This document shows positions 7,194 to 14,296 of a stretch of DNA of 18,936 bases, in pieces (position 1 is the stretch's first letter; the number at the start of each line of letters is the position of its first letter). Under the pieces are notes generated by a model that was not told where the DNA came from, did no database searches, and saw only the letters and a program-made list of their open reading frames with translations. The position numbers were made by a program, and so were the translations under genes. This DNA comes from JAVWMQ01 sp036637375 (GTDB lineage: Bacteria > Bacillota > Clostridia > Peptostreptococcales > Anaerovoracaceae), in assembly GCA_036637375.1 (NCBI GenBank), contig JAVWMQ010000037.1, forward strand, positions 1-18,936. Reading direction: 5' to 3'.

Positions 7194-8603
7194 CTATTTC
7201 CAACAATCTGTATTATTTAATCCAATATCTGAAGCTTTGAATTTAGGATCAAGCCCCTGTTTCTTTTGCTCCATATAGTTGTTTAATGCTTTTACTGCGA
7301 TACCACCAAGTAGTAGCATTGCAATAATGTTAACAGTTGCCATTAGTCCCATTAGTACGTCTGCAACGTTCCAAGCAGTAGTTAAGTCTGCCTGAGTTCC
7401 TACAAATACCATTACAACTGCAGCTACTTTAAATGCTAACATTGCCCAATTGTTCTTTGTTATAAACTTCATATTTGCTTCTGCATAGAAGTAGTTACCA
7501 ATTAGTGATGTTGATGCAAACAATACGATACAAATTGTTACAAAGTGAATACCAAACTCTCCAAACTGTGAGTATAGAGCTTTTTGAACAAATGGAATAC
7601 CATTTAGAAGCTCACCTTTTGCATCAGTTGCTCCAAGAGGTCCTGCAAGTAATGCCATGAACGCTGTTGTTGAACAGATAACAATAGTATCAATGAATAC
7701 AGATAGAACCTGTACTAATCCCTGTTTAACTGGGTGAGATACGTCTGCAGATGCTGCTGCATTAGGCGCTGAACCCATACCAGCTTCATTTGAGAATAGT
7801 CCTCTCTTAATACCAATTACCATACAAGATCCTGCAAATCCACCAAAAATCGCTTTGAAGTCAAAAGCTGCATCAAACATTAATTTGAATGCTGGGCCAA
7901 CTCCATCAAGATTTCTAAAGAATACGATAAGTCCTACTAAGATATATAATGTAGCCATAACAGGAACTAGAAGTGATGAAATTTTACCAATTAGGTGTGA
8001 TCCACCAAAGAATGAAATAGCTGAAAATGCAGCTAATATTAGTCCGATGATAATTGGAACATATGACTCATTAAAGTTTGGCACATAATGTTCAAATGCT
8101 GATGTCAAAGTGTATGCCTGTAATCCGTTAAATCCAAAAGCAAATGTTAGGATTAGGATAATTGCGAATAATACTCCTAGCCATCTTTGTCCTAAAGCTC
8201 TCTGGATGTAGTAAGCAGGGCCGCCCTTAAATACGCTTCCGTCTTTTTCTTTATAAATCTGTGCAAGTGTACTTTCTACAAATGCTGATGCTGATCCGAT
8301 AATAGCCATAATCCACATCCATAATACCGCTCCAGGTCCACCAAGTACAATAGCAGTTGTTACCCCTGCAATGTTACCTGTCCCAACTCTTGATGCAGTA
8401 GCTATCATTAGTGCCTGGAAAGATGAAATACTTCCTTCTGCACCTTTTTCAGTCAAAACTCTGAATGAATCCGGTAATAATCTGATTTGAACAAATTTCG
8501 TTCTAATTGTGAAATAAAGACCTACGAACATTAACGCAGCAATCAAAAACTTGCTGTATAGGAATTCATTTACAACGCCAATAAACTCGTTGAATTCTAC
8601 CAT
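7194..8603 (-). CDS. AGCS family sodium:alanine (glycine) symporter
   Basis: This is a secondary transporter that takes up alanine or glycine with Na+ (or H+), of normal family length (469 residues, about 10-11 helices). Family hallmarks are 'SSFQALMIATASRVGTGNIAGV' (residues about 59-80, with the GTGNIAG motif), 'GGPGAVLWMW' (the AGCS signature) and 'RGLFSNEAGMGSAPNAAA'-like residues in the middle. An AAAGGAG site precedes the ATG by 7 bases. The gene is divergent from the mutase at 8738. The regulator gene follows 5 bases after its stop. Alanine is the commonest substrate in the family, but the exact substrate is not shown by sequence. Confidence 0.93.
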   Translation of the reverse strand: MVEFNEFIGVVNEFLYSKFLIAALMFVGLYFTIRTKFVQIRLLPDSFRVLTEKGAEGSISSFQALMIATASRVGTGNIAGVTTAIVLGGPGAVLWMWIMAIIGSASAFVESTLAQIYKEKDGSVFKGGPAYYIQRALGQRWLGVLFAIILILTFAFGFNGLQAYTLTSAFEHYVPNFNESYVPIIIGLILAAFSAISFFGGSHLIGKISSLLVPVMATLYILVGLIVFFRNLDGVGPAFKLMFDAAFDFKAIFGGFAGSCMVIGIKRGLFSNEAGMGSAPNAAASADVSHPVKQGLVQVLSVFIDTIVICSTTAFMALLAGPLGATDAKGELLNGIPFVQKALYSQFGEFGIHFVTICIVLFASTSLIGNYFYAEANMKFITKNNWAMLAFKVAAVVMVFVGTQADLTTAWNVADVLMGLMATVNIIAMLLLGGIAVKALNNYMEQKKQGLDPKFKASDIGLNNTDCWK

Positions 8604-8640
8604 TTTTTTCTCCTTTAAATTTTTCTCAAAATAACTTATA

Positions 8641-8685
8641 ATAAATCTATACTAAAAAAAGTGAGTCAACAAACTCGCTTTAGTA
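8641..8685 (-). promoter_or_regulatory. probable symporter promoter overlapping a long inverted repeat
   Basis: On the minus strand TTGACT (8669-8664) is a 5/6 match to the -35 box, with ATTTAT (8646-8641) at spacing 17 and TATTAT (8643-8638) at spacing 20 as imperfect -10 candidates. It sits inside an inverted repeat: TACTAAA (8650-8656) with TTTAGTA (8679-8685) and GTGAGT (8661-8666) with ACTCGC (8673-8678), with a four-A bulge on one side. The repeat may be an operator for the symporter or for the divergent mutase gene. Confidence 0.4.
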
Positions 8686-8686
8686 C

Positions 8687-8718
8687 GGTAAACTTTTTTT
8701 TACCCACACTTATATAAT
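8687..8718 (+). promoter_or_regulatory. probable mutase promoter with adjacent GGTAAA/TTTACC repeat
   Basis: A perfect TATAAT (8713-8718) lies 20 bases before the mutase start, with the AAAGGAG ribosome site (8726-8732) after it. No good -35 box is present at 16-18 bases. The upstream sequence instead contains GGTAAA (8687-8692) and TTTACC (8699-8704), a 6-base inverted repeat around a CTTTTT loop. This may be an activator site or operator. Confidence 0.4.
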
Positions 8719-8737
8719 TTACCACAAAGGAGACAAA

Positions 8738-10324
8738 ATGACAATATATAAATTTTTACAAAACGGCAGTGACATACGAGGCATTGCAATGAATGGAATA
8801 GATGGGCAAGTTCCAAACTTAACAACTAGAGAGGCTATTGACTTAACTAAAGGTTATTTGATGTACATGGTTTCTAAAACTGGCAAGCAGCCTATAGACC
8901 TAAAGTTTGCCATTGGACGTGACTCAAGATTGTCTGGTCCTTCACTAAAAAACACTGTATTTTCAACCCTTGAAGGCTATGGTGCCGAAGTCATTGATTG
9001 CGGACTTGCTTCTACGCCAGCTATGTTCATGTCTACAATTTTTGAAGAATTTAACTGCGATGGAGCAATTATGATTACTGCAAGTCATCTGCCATTTAAT
9101 AGAAATGGCTTCAAATACTTTAACCGAGAAGGTGGCTTAAACAAATCAGATATTAGCAAGATAATCGAGCTTGCAGAAGCCTTATCTATACCATCTTGTG
9201 CAAGTGGATGTAGCACTTGTTCTGGTGGTTGTGGGGGCGGTGGCTCACAGGAACAGGAGGACGCATTTAGCGATGTTCACATTAGACCTGTTATCGGCAA
9301 ACCTGCTCCATTAATGGAGAGATACAGCCAGCATCTAAGACAGCTAATAATTGACGGAACAGGCTCACAGCAACCACTTTTGGGAATGAAAATTGTTGTT
9401 GATGCAGGTAATGGTAGTGGTGGATTCTTTGCTACTGACGTATTAGAACCCCTTGGTGCTGATATTAGCCACAGCCAGTTTTTGACTCCAAATGGAACTT
9501 TCCCAAATCATCCTCCAAATCCAGAGGATAAGGAAGCCATGGATTCCATTAAGGAAGCTGTTATATCAAACAATGCCGACTTTGGTTTAATCTTTGATAC
9601 TGACGTTGATAGGTCATCAGCAGTTGATAAAAATGGTAGAGAAATTTCCAGAAATGGAATAGTTGCCATGGCGGCGGCGCTAATTGCAGAGGACTATCCA
9701 GGTTCAACTGTTGTAACTGACAGCATTACAAGCGATCAATTGACAGTATTCCTTGAACAAAATCTAGGTCTTAAACATTTACGTTATATGCGTGGCTACA
9801 AAAACGTTATTAATAAGGCAATTGAACTAAACGAGCAAGGAACTTTAGCACCTCTAGCCATTGAAACTTCTGGTCATGGGGCATTAATGGAAAACTATTT
9901 CCTTGATGATGGAGCTTATCTTGCTACTAAAATAGTAATTAAGGCGGCAAATTTAGCTAAAGAGGGCAAAACTCTAGACCAAGTTCTTTGCGATTTGGCT
10001 GATCCCCTTGAATCAACTGAACTTCGTTTCCCAATTACTTGCGAAGAATTTAAGGAGTTTGGCGACGAAATCCTTCTTGATCTTCAAGGCTGGATTAACG
10101 ATGGACAGGCTGGACTTAGCCTTGTTTCACCAAATTATGAAGGTGTTAGAATTAACTTTGATAAAACTGCAGGAGATGGTTGGTGTCTACTTAGGAAGTC
10201 ACTTCACGATCCTATTATGCCTCTAAACATTGAATCTAACAGCCCTGGCGGCATTGATTTAATCAAGAGCAAGCTAATAGAATTTTTGAAAGAATACCCT
10301 GCACTGGATATTAGCAGCCTATAA
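8738..10324 (+). CDS. phosphomannomutase/phosphoglucomutase-type phosphohexomutase with Cys-rich insertion
   Basis: This 528-residue enzyme of the alpha-D-phosphohexomutase superfamily interconverts hexose 6- and 1-phosphates, feeding nucleotide-sugar synthesis. It has the start motif 'NGSDIRGIA' (9-17), the active-site serine loop 'TASHLP' (Ser116), the metal loop 'DTDVDR' (287-292, in place of DGDxDR) and the sugar-binding 'ETSGH' (376-380). A C-terminal phosphate-binding stretch 'LLRKSLHDP' is also present. It is longer than most bacterial mutases (about 450-460 residues). Part of the excess is a Cys/Gly-rich segment (residues 154-169) with Cys154, 158, 161 and 165, a C-x3-C-x2-C-x3-C pattern. 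Glucose or mannose preference cannot be told. It stands alone, divergent from the symporter gene. Confidence 0.9.
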   Translation: MTIYKFLQNGSDIRGIAMNGIDGQVPNLTTREAIDLTKGYLMYMVSKTGKQPIDLKFAIGRDSRLSGPSLKNTVFSTLEGYGAEVIDCGLASTPAMFMSTIFEEFNCDGAIMITASHLPFNRNGFKYFNREGGLNKSDISKIIELAEALSIPSCASGCSTCSGGCGGGGSQEQEDAFSDVHIRPVIGKPAPLMERYSQHLRQLIIDGTGSQQPLLGMKIVVDAGNGSGGFFATDVLEPLGADISHSQFLTPNGTFPNHPPNPEDKEAMDSIKEAVISNNADFGLIFDTDVDRSSAVDKNGREISRNGIVAMAAALIAEDYPGSTVVTDSITSDQLTVFLEQNLGLKHLRYMRGYKNVINKAIELNEQGTLAPLAIETSGHGALMENYFLDDGAYLATKIVIKAANLAKEGKTLDQVLCDLADPLESTELRFPITCEEFKEFGDEILLDLQGWINDGQAGLSLVSPNYEGVRINFDKTAGDGWCLLRKSLHDPIMPLNIESNSPGGIDLIKSKLIEFLKEYPALDISSL

Positions 10325-10331
10325 CAGAATT

Positions 10332-10380
10332 AAAATTACCGGTTAGAAACTATGTACAAATAGAATCTAGCCGGTATTTT
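10332..10380. terminator. bidirectional terminator between mutase and exonuclease genes
   Basis: AAAAT, ACCGG and TAGA (10332-10347) pair with TCTA, CCGGT and ATTTT (10366-10380), with single unpaired bases between blocks and an 18-base loop. The symmetrical A/T ends suit ending both convergent transcripts. Confidence 0.65.
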
Positions 10381-10393
10381 GATTATTAATTAT

Positions 10394-11146
10394 CTATTTA
10401 ATTTCAAGAGTAACTGGGCAATGATCACTACCCATAACTTCCTGCATTATTCCTGCAGAAACTAATCTATCCTTTAAAATTTCCGATACAATGAAGTAGT
10501 CAATACGCCACCCTGCATTGTTGGCTCTAGCATTAAACCTGTAGCTCCACCAAGAATATTCACCCTCTTTGTCCTTGTTAAAATACCTAAAGGTATCAAT
10601 GAATCCAGCATCCAAAAGTTCTGTCATCTTATCTCTTTCTTCCTGGCTAAATCCTGCATTTTTGGTATTTGCTTTTGGGTTTTTTAGGTCTATTTCCTTA
10701 TGTGCAACGTTTAAATCACCACACAAAATAACAGGTTTCTTTTTTTCTAGTTCCTTTAGATAATTTCTCGCATCGTCTTCCCACGACATTCTATAATCTA
10801 ATCTTTTTAACTTATCCTGTGAGTTTGGAACATAAAAATTCACTAAATAAAAATCCTCATACTCAGCAGTTACTGCTCTACCCTCATGATCATGTTCATC
10901 AATTCCAAGCCCCTTTGTAACGCTAATTGGTTCTGTTTTTGAAAGAATCAATGTACCTGAATAGCCCTTTTTTTCTGCAGAATCCCAGTATTGATAGTAT
11001 CCATCTGTTATTATTTCTTCCTGACCTTCCTGCATTTTTGTTTCTTGCAAACAAATTATATCTGGATTTTCACTTTGCAAAAATTCCATAAATCCTTTTT
11101 TGATACAGGCTCTAAGCCCGTTTACGTTCCACGATATTAATTTCAT
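10394..11146 (-). CDS. xth: exodeoxyribonuclease III (AP endonuclease)
   Basis: This is a Mg-dependent DNA repair enzyme that cuts at abasic sites and trims 3' ends (ExoIII/ExoA family), 250 residues, as in Gram-positive ExoA. Catalytic motifs are intact: 'SWNVNGLRA' (Asn7), 'LQETK' (metal ligand Glu35), 'NFYVPNSQ' (Tyr105), 'CGDLNVAH' (Asp144, Asn146), 'WRIDYF' and 'GSDHCPV' (Asp241, His242). No good ribosome site lies at the usual distance before the ATG. The nearest are AAGGGG, 16 bases away, and AAAGGAG, which a hairpin would bring close (see 11156-11199). It is a single-gene unit with its own promoter. Confidence 0.95.
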   Translation of the reverse strand: MKLISWNVNGLRACIKKGFMEFLQSENPDIICLQETKMQEGQEEIITDGYYQYWDSAEKKGYSGTLILSKTEPISVTKGLGIDEHDHEGRAVTAEYEDFYLVNFYVPNSQDKLKRLDYRMSWEDDARNYLKELEKKKPVILCGDLNVAHKEIDLKNPKANTKNAGFSQEERDKMTELLDAGFIDTFRYFNKDKEGEYSWWSYRFNARANNAGWRIDYFIVSEILKDRLVSAGIMQEVMGSDHCPVTLEIK

Positions 11147-11155
11147 TTATCACTT

Positions 11156-11199
11156 ATAATCCCCTTATCCTCTTTTGAAGAATTGGATTATTCTCCTTT
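11156..11199 (-). promoter_or_regulatory. hairpin between a Shine-Dalgarno site and the xth start codon
   Basis: On the minus strand a strong AAAGGAG (11199-11193) is followed by ATAATCC (11191-11185) and, 22 bases later, its perfect complement GGATTAT (11162-11156). The ATG starts at 11146. Folding the intervening hairpin would leave about 10 unpaired bases between AAAGGAG and the start codon, which is a normal distance. Confidence 0.4.
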
Positions 11200-11249
11200 C
11201 TCTAATTAACTTTTATCTTATCCACCATATGGAGTTTCTAGTTTTTTTC

Positions 11250-11278
11250 ATCATAGCACAAAAATATGTTTCCTTCAA
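11250..11278 (-). promoter_or_regulatory. promoter of xth
   Basis: On the minus strand TTGAAG (11278-11273) and TATGAT (11255-11250) are spaced by exactly 17 bases. Transcription would begin near 11243, giving a leader of about 97 bases. Confidence 0.6.
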
Positions 11279-11383
11279 CAGGTAGCCATCTATGTAAACA
11301 TAACTGAACATTTCATTATTAATACCACCCACAGTGCAAATTCTAACCCTAATATTTACAAATAATTAAATTCAAAAAAGTTC
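11279..11383. other. AT-rich spacer between divergent xth and feo promoters
   Basis: This stretch separates the xth promoter from the feo promoter. It has no open frame with a ribosome site, no hairpin of note and no full copy of the GGTTAG repeat. I see nothing in it that I can name. Confidence 0.5.
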
Positions 11384-11412
11384 TTGCAATTACAAAAAAC
11401 AAATGTTATACT
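11384..11412 (+). promoter_or_regulatory. promoter of the feo operon
   Basis: TTGCAA (11384-11389) and TATACT (11407-11412) are spaced by 17 bases. The predicted start near 11419 lies directly before the first GGTTAG inverted repeat (11423-11440). The leader to feoA would be about 205 bases and hold most of the repeat array. Confidence 0.65.
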
Positions 11413-11422
11413 GACCAAGTAA

Positions 11423-11440
11423 GGTTAGTTTAAGCTAACT
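11423..11440. promoter_or_regulatory. feo repeat A: putative metal-regulator operator
   Basis: GGTTAG-tttaag-CTAACT is an inverted repeat with six-base spacing and one end mismatch. It lies just after the predicted transcription start, where a bound repressor would block initiation or early elongation. The arm GGTTAG equals the inner part of the DtxR/IdeR half-site (TTAGGTTAG), but spacing differs from the classical one base. Confidence 0.55.
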
Positions 11441-11458
11441 GAATTTATTAATACTTAG

Positions 11459-11478
11459 ACACTGTGTTAAAGCAGTGT
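11459..11478 (+). repeat. leader inverted repeat ACACTG/CAGTGT
   Basis: ACACTG (11459-11464) and CAGTGT (11473-11478) form a 6-base inverted repeat with an 8-base loop, followed by TTT. It is unrelated in sequence to the GGTTAG repeats on either side and could be a weak transcript hairpin. Confidence 0.35.
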
Positions 11479-11489
11479 TTTGCAAATAC

Positions 11490-11505
11490 GGTTAGCCATC
11501 TAACC
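11490..11505. promoter_or_regulatory. feo repeat B: putative operator with short spacing
   Basis: GGTTAG-ccat-CTAACC is a perfect 6-base inverted repeat with a four-base spacer, two shorter than the other copies. It is followed by TAAAT and so resembles an extended DtxR-type half-site (CTAACCTAA) on one side. Confidence 0.55.
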
Positions 11506-11522
11506 TAAATTTTTACTATACG

Positions 11523-11540
11523 GGTTAGCCTGAACTAACC
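11523..11540. promoter_or_regulatory. feo repeat C: putative operator
   Basis: GGTTAG-cctgaa-CTAACC is a perfect 6-base inverted repeat with a six-base spacer. Its centre is 34 bases from repeat B and 67 from repeat E. Confidence 0.6.
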
Positions 11541-11563
11541 ACGCTAGGTAGTTAGGAAAAGAA

Positions 11564-11588
11564 GTTGCTAACCATAAAAAATAGCAAC
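11564..11588 (+). repeat. leader hairpin GTTGCTA/TAGCAAC
   Basis: GTTGCTA (11564-11570) and TAGCAAC (11582-11588) are a perfect 7-base inverted repeat around an 11-base A-rich loop that itself starts with ACC, so the left arm continues as a CTAACC half-site. In RNA this arm could pair with its own partner or with a GGTTAG upstream. Confidence 0.4.
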
Positions 11589-11590
11589 GT

Positions 11591-11606
11591 GTTAGCTAAA
11601 GCTAAC
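11591..11606. promoter_or_regulatory. feo repeat E: putative operator next to the feoA ribosome site
   Basis: GTTAGC-taaa-GCTAAC is a perfect inverted repeat (equally GTTAG-N6-CTAAC). It ends 7 bases before the AAGGAGG ribosome site (11614-11620), so it could act on the DNA or as an RNA hairpin next to the initiation site. Confidence 0.55.
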
Positions 11607-11625
11607 AATATGGAAGGAGGAACAA

Positions 11626-11838
11626 ATGATGCCATTATCACTTGCACAAATTGGGGAAACTGGTGAAATCAAAAAAATAACCGGTAAAGATGAAGTAAGG
11701 CAACATTTAGCTGAACTTGGTTTTGTTGTTGGAGCTTCAATAACAGTAATATCTAAAATTGGCGACAATATGATTTTGTCCGTTCTGGACAGCCGTATTG
11801 CTATTGACAAGTCTATGACAGGAAGAATTATGATATAG
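11626..11838 (+). CDS. feoA: FeoA domain protein, first copy
   Basis: This is a small SH3-like cytoplasmic protein (70 residues) that supports the FeoB iron(II) transporter. The FeoA pattern is clear: 'MPLSLAQIGETGEIKKITGKDEVRQHLAELGFVVGASITV' contains the leader, the LAELGF helix and the GASITV strand, and 'DSRIAIDKSMTGRIMI' closes the fold. The start is 11626, or 11629 because two ATGs are adjacent; AAGGAGG (11614-11620) serves either, and clostridial relatives commonly begin MMPL. A second, different FeoA follows after 9 bases. The gene heads the operon behind the repeat array, so it is likely regulated by iron or a related metal. Confidence 0.92.
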   Translation: MMPLSLAQIGETGEIKKITGKDEVRQHLAELGFVVGASITVISKIGDNMILSVLDSRIAIDKSMTGRIMI

Positions 11839-11847
11839 GAGGAAAAT

Positions 11848-12075
11848 ATGAAAACACTAAAAGATACACCTATTGGAGCTACAGTCAGGGTAGTTAAGTT
11901 ACATGGCAGCGGCCCAGTTAGGAGAAGGCTTATGGATATGGGAATAACTAAATCATGTGAAATATATGTTAGAAAAGTTGCGCCCCTTGGAGATCCTATC
12001 GAAATAACCCTTAGAGGATATGAGCTTTCACTTAGAAAAGAAGACGGACTTAGTATAGAAGTTGAAAACATCTAA
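11848..12075 (+). CDS. feoA: FeoA domain protein, second copy
   Basis: This is a second FeoA protein (75 residues), not a recent duplicate since it shares only family residues with the first. 'TLKDTPIGATVRVVKL', 'GPVRRRLMDMGITKSCEIYV' and 'APLGDPIEITLRGYELSLRKEDG' match the canonical FeoA order; the RRRLMDMG helix and the P-I-E-I-RGYELSLR strand-turn are the diagnostic parts. Its AGGAGG site lies right after the stop of the first copy. Two FeoA genes before feoB is a recurring arrangement in Clostridia; the two may bind FeoB as different partners, which is inference. Another GGTTAG repeat follows its stop. Confidence 0.92.
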   Translation: MKTLKDTPIGATVRVVKLHGSGPVRRRLMDMGITKSCEIYVRKVAPLGDPIEITLRGYELSLRKEDGLSIEVENI

Positions 12076-12094
12076 CTATAAAATTTTAACCATA

Positions 12095-12112
12095 GGTTAG
12101 CCTCGTCTAACC
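12095..12112. promoter_or_regulatory. feo repeat F: copy of the operator between feoA and feoB
   Basis: GGTTAG-cctcgt-CTAACC is a perfect 6-base inverted repeat with a six-base spacer, nearly identical in layout to repeat C. It lies in the 68-base gap before feoB. I find no convincing promoter here, so it may act as a transcription roadblock, an RNA hairpin, or an operator on an unrecognised promoter. Confidence 0.55.
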
Positions 12113-12143
12113 ATATTATCAAAAAAGGAAAAGAGGAATTGTG

Positions 12144-14264
12144 ATGAAAATAAGTATTGCTTTGGCCGGAAATCCAAATTCGGGCAAAACCACCATGTTC
12201 AATGAACTTACTGGCAGTAATCAGTATGTCGGTAACTGGCCTGGTGTAACTGTAGAAAAAAAGGAAGGTAAATTAAAAGGAAACAAGGAAGTATTCATAC
12301 AAGACTTGCCAGGGATTTATTCCCTTAGCCCTTATACTCTTGAAGAAGTAGTTTCAAGAAATTACCTTTTGAATGAAAAACCTGATGCCATCATTAATAT
12401 TATTGATGGAACAAATATTGAACGAAATTTATATCTTACAACTCAGCTACTAGAACTTGGTATTCCAACAGTTGTAGTTGTAAATATGATAGATATATTA
12501 AAGAAAAACGGTGATGTGTTAAACCTTGATATGCTTAGTAATGAACTTGGCTGCCCCGTTCTTAGCGCTTCTGCTCTAAAGGGAATCGGTGCAAAGGAAG
12601 TTGCTGCAAAGGCTATAGAGCTTGCCAAAACTCATAAGGTTGGGGAGTTACCTCACGTATTTGACGGAAGTGTTGAACATGCAATTGCTCATATTGAGGA
12701 ATCAATCGAAAGCCTTGTCGACAAATCTGCATTAAGATGGTTCGCTATTAAAATATTTGAGAGAGATGAAAAAATTCTGTCAAATCCTGTTTTTTCACAG
12801 GAGCTAAAAGATCATCTTGAAGAACACATTAAATCATGCGAAGAAGAACTTGATGATGACTCAGAAAGTATTATCACTAACCAAAGATATGCTTATATTA
12901 GTAGGGTTCACAAGGTTAGTGTCAAAAAAGGCAAAGTGCAGAATATGAAGCCTTCGGACAAAATAGATGCCTTTGTCACTCATAGAATTTTGGCTATTCC
13001 AATTTTTGTCGCTATAATATCACTTATATATTATATTTCTGTAACTACTCTTGGGACAGTCCTAACCGACTGGACAAATGACACATTGTTTGGCGAAACT
13101 ATAATACCTTGGGTATCAGAAACAATGGCAAACACCAATGTTGCACCTTGGCTAGCATCTCTAGTTTCTGGCGGTATCGTTTCTGGAGTTGGGGCAGTTC
13201 TTGGATTTGTACCTCAGCTATTACTTCTATTTATATTCCTGTCAATTCTCGAAGAATGCGGGTATATGGCAAGGGTTGCTTTCATTATGGATAGGATCTT
13301 CCGTAAATTTGGGCTTAGCGGCAAATCATTCATTCCAATGCTAATTGGTTCTGGTTGCGCTGTTCCTGGAATTATGGCTTCAAGGACTATCGAACAAGAA
13401 CGTGATAGACGAATGACAATTATGACAACATCTTTCATACCTTGTAGTGCTAAGTTACCAGTTATCGCATTAATTGCAGGCGCTTTATTTAAAAACGCTT
13501 GGTGGGTTGCTCCTTCTGCATACTTCCTTGGAATATTTGCAATTGTAACATCAGGAATTATCCTAAAGAAAACAAAGATGTTCTCAGGAACTCCAGCACC
13601 TTTCGTAATGGAACTTCCAGCTTATCATATGCCAATTCCAACAAACGTACTTCGTACAACACTTGAACGTGGTTGGTCTTTTGTAAAACGTGCTGGTACT
13701 ATTATTTTGGCTGCTACTATTATTCTTTGGTTCCTTCAGGCTTATGGCATTGAAGGTGGTAGCATCGCTGCTGTAAGTGATAACAACAACAGCTTCCTAG
13801 CTTCAATAGGTAGATTTATCGCTCCAATATTCGCCCCTCTTGGCTTTGGCCATTGGCAGGCAACAGTTGGAACATTTACAGGGTTAATTGCCAAGGAAAA
13901 CGTGGTTTCAACCCTTGGCGTTCTATACGGAATGAACGAAGTAGCCGAAAACGGTAAAGAATTCTGGTCGCTATTTGCTTCTGACTTCACTAACGTTTCT
14001 GCTTACTCATTCTTAGTATTTAACCTACTTTGTGCACCTTGCTTCGCTGCAATTGGTGCAATCAAAAAAGAAATGCACAATGGCAAATGGACTTGGTATG
14101 CAATTGGTTACTTAACTATATTTGCGTATATCATATCTCTAATGATTTACCAGTTTGGAACACTTATTACAACTGGTGTGTTTGGGCCATTTACATTTGT
14201 TGCTATCCTAGTGTTAGTAGGATTTATATACCTACTATCTCGCAAAGATAATAACAAAATATAA
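12144..14264 (+). CDS. feoB: ferrous iron transport protein B
   Basis: This is the main Fe(II) uptake permease, 706 residues: an N-terminal GTPase domain, a helical linker and a membrane domain. GTPase motifs are all present: G1 'GNPNSGKT' (9-16), G2 Thr36 in 'GVTVEKK', G3 'DLPG' (54-57), G4 'NMID' (114-117, usually NMMD) and G5 'SASALKG' (141-147). The membrane core has 'GSGCAVPGIMASRTI' (from about 402) and 'SFIPCSAKLPV' (about 430), the conserved cysteine-containing gate motifs. The ATG at 12144 is chosen over a GTG at 12141 because AGAGGA ends 6 bases before it. No FeoC gene or long cysteine-rich tail is seen. It ends the operon at a strong terminator. Confidence 0.96.
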   Translation: MKISIALAGNPNSGKTTMFNELTGSNQYVGNWPGVTVEKKEGKLKGNKEVFIQDLPGIYSLSPYTLEEVVSRNYLLNEKPDAIINIIDGTNIERNLYLTTQLLELGIPTVVVVNMIDILKKNGDVLNLDMLSNELGCPVLSASALKGIGAKEVAAKAIELAKTHKVGELPHVFDGSVEHAIAHIEESIESLVDKSALRWFAIKIFERDEKILSNPVFSQELKDHLEEHIKSCEEELDDDSESIITNQRYAYISRVHKVSVKKGKVQNMKPSDKIDAFVTHRILAIPIFVAIISLIYYISVTTLGTVLTDWTNDTLFGETIIPWVSETMANTNVAPWLASLVSGGIVSGVGAVLGFVPQLLLLFIFLSILEECGYMARVAFIMDRIFRKFGLSGKSFIPMLIGSGCAVPGIMASRTIEQERDRRMTIMTTSFIPCSAKLPVIALIAGALFKNAWWVAPSAYFLGIFAIVTSGIILKKTKMFSGTPAPFVMELPAYHMPIPTNVLRTTLERGWSFVKRAGTIILAATIILWFLQAYGIEGGSIAAVSDNNNSFLASIGRFIAPIFAPLGFGHWQATVGTFTGLIAKENVVSTLGVLYGMNEVAENGKEFWSLFASDFTNVSAYSFLVFNLLCAPCFAAIGAIKKEMHNGKWTWYAIGYLTIFAYIISLMIYQFGTLITTGVFGPFTFVAILVLVGFIYLLSRKDNNKI

Positions 14265-14296
14265 CAATTCTTTAATCACAAGTCTCATTTCATGGA

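Noticed and set aside
11419..11625. Known metal riboswitch (e.g. NiCo/czcD type) in the feo leader
   Set aside because: The leader consists of simple separate inverted repeats; I could not see the conserved junction sequences expected of such a riboswitch, but no model search was possible.
11592..12071. 159-codon frame antisense to the two feoA genes
   Set aside because: It is opposite two unmistakable FeoA genes with proper ribosome sites; its Ser/Ile-rich translation is typical of an antisense shadow.
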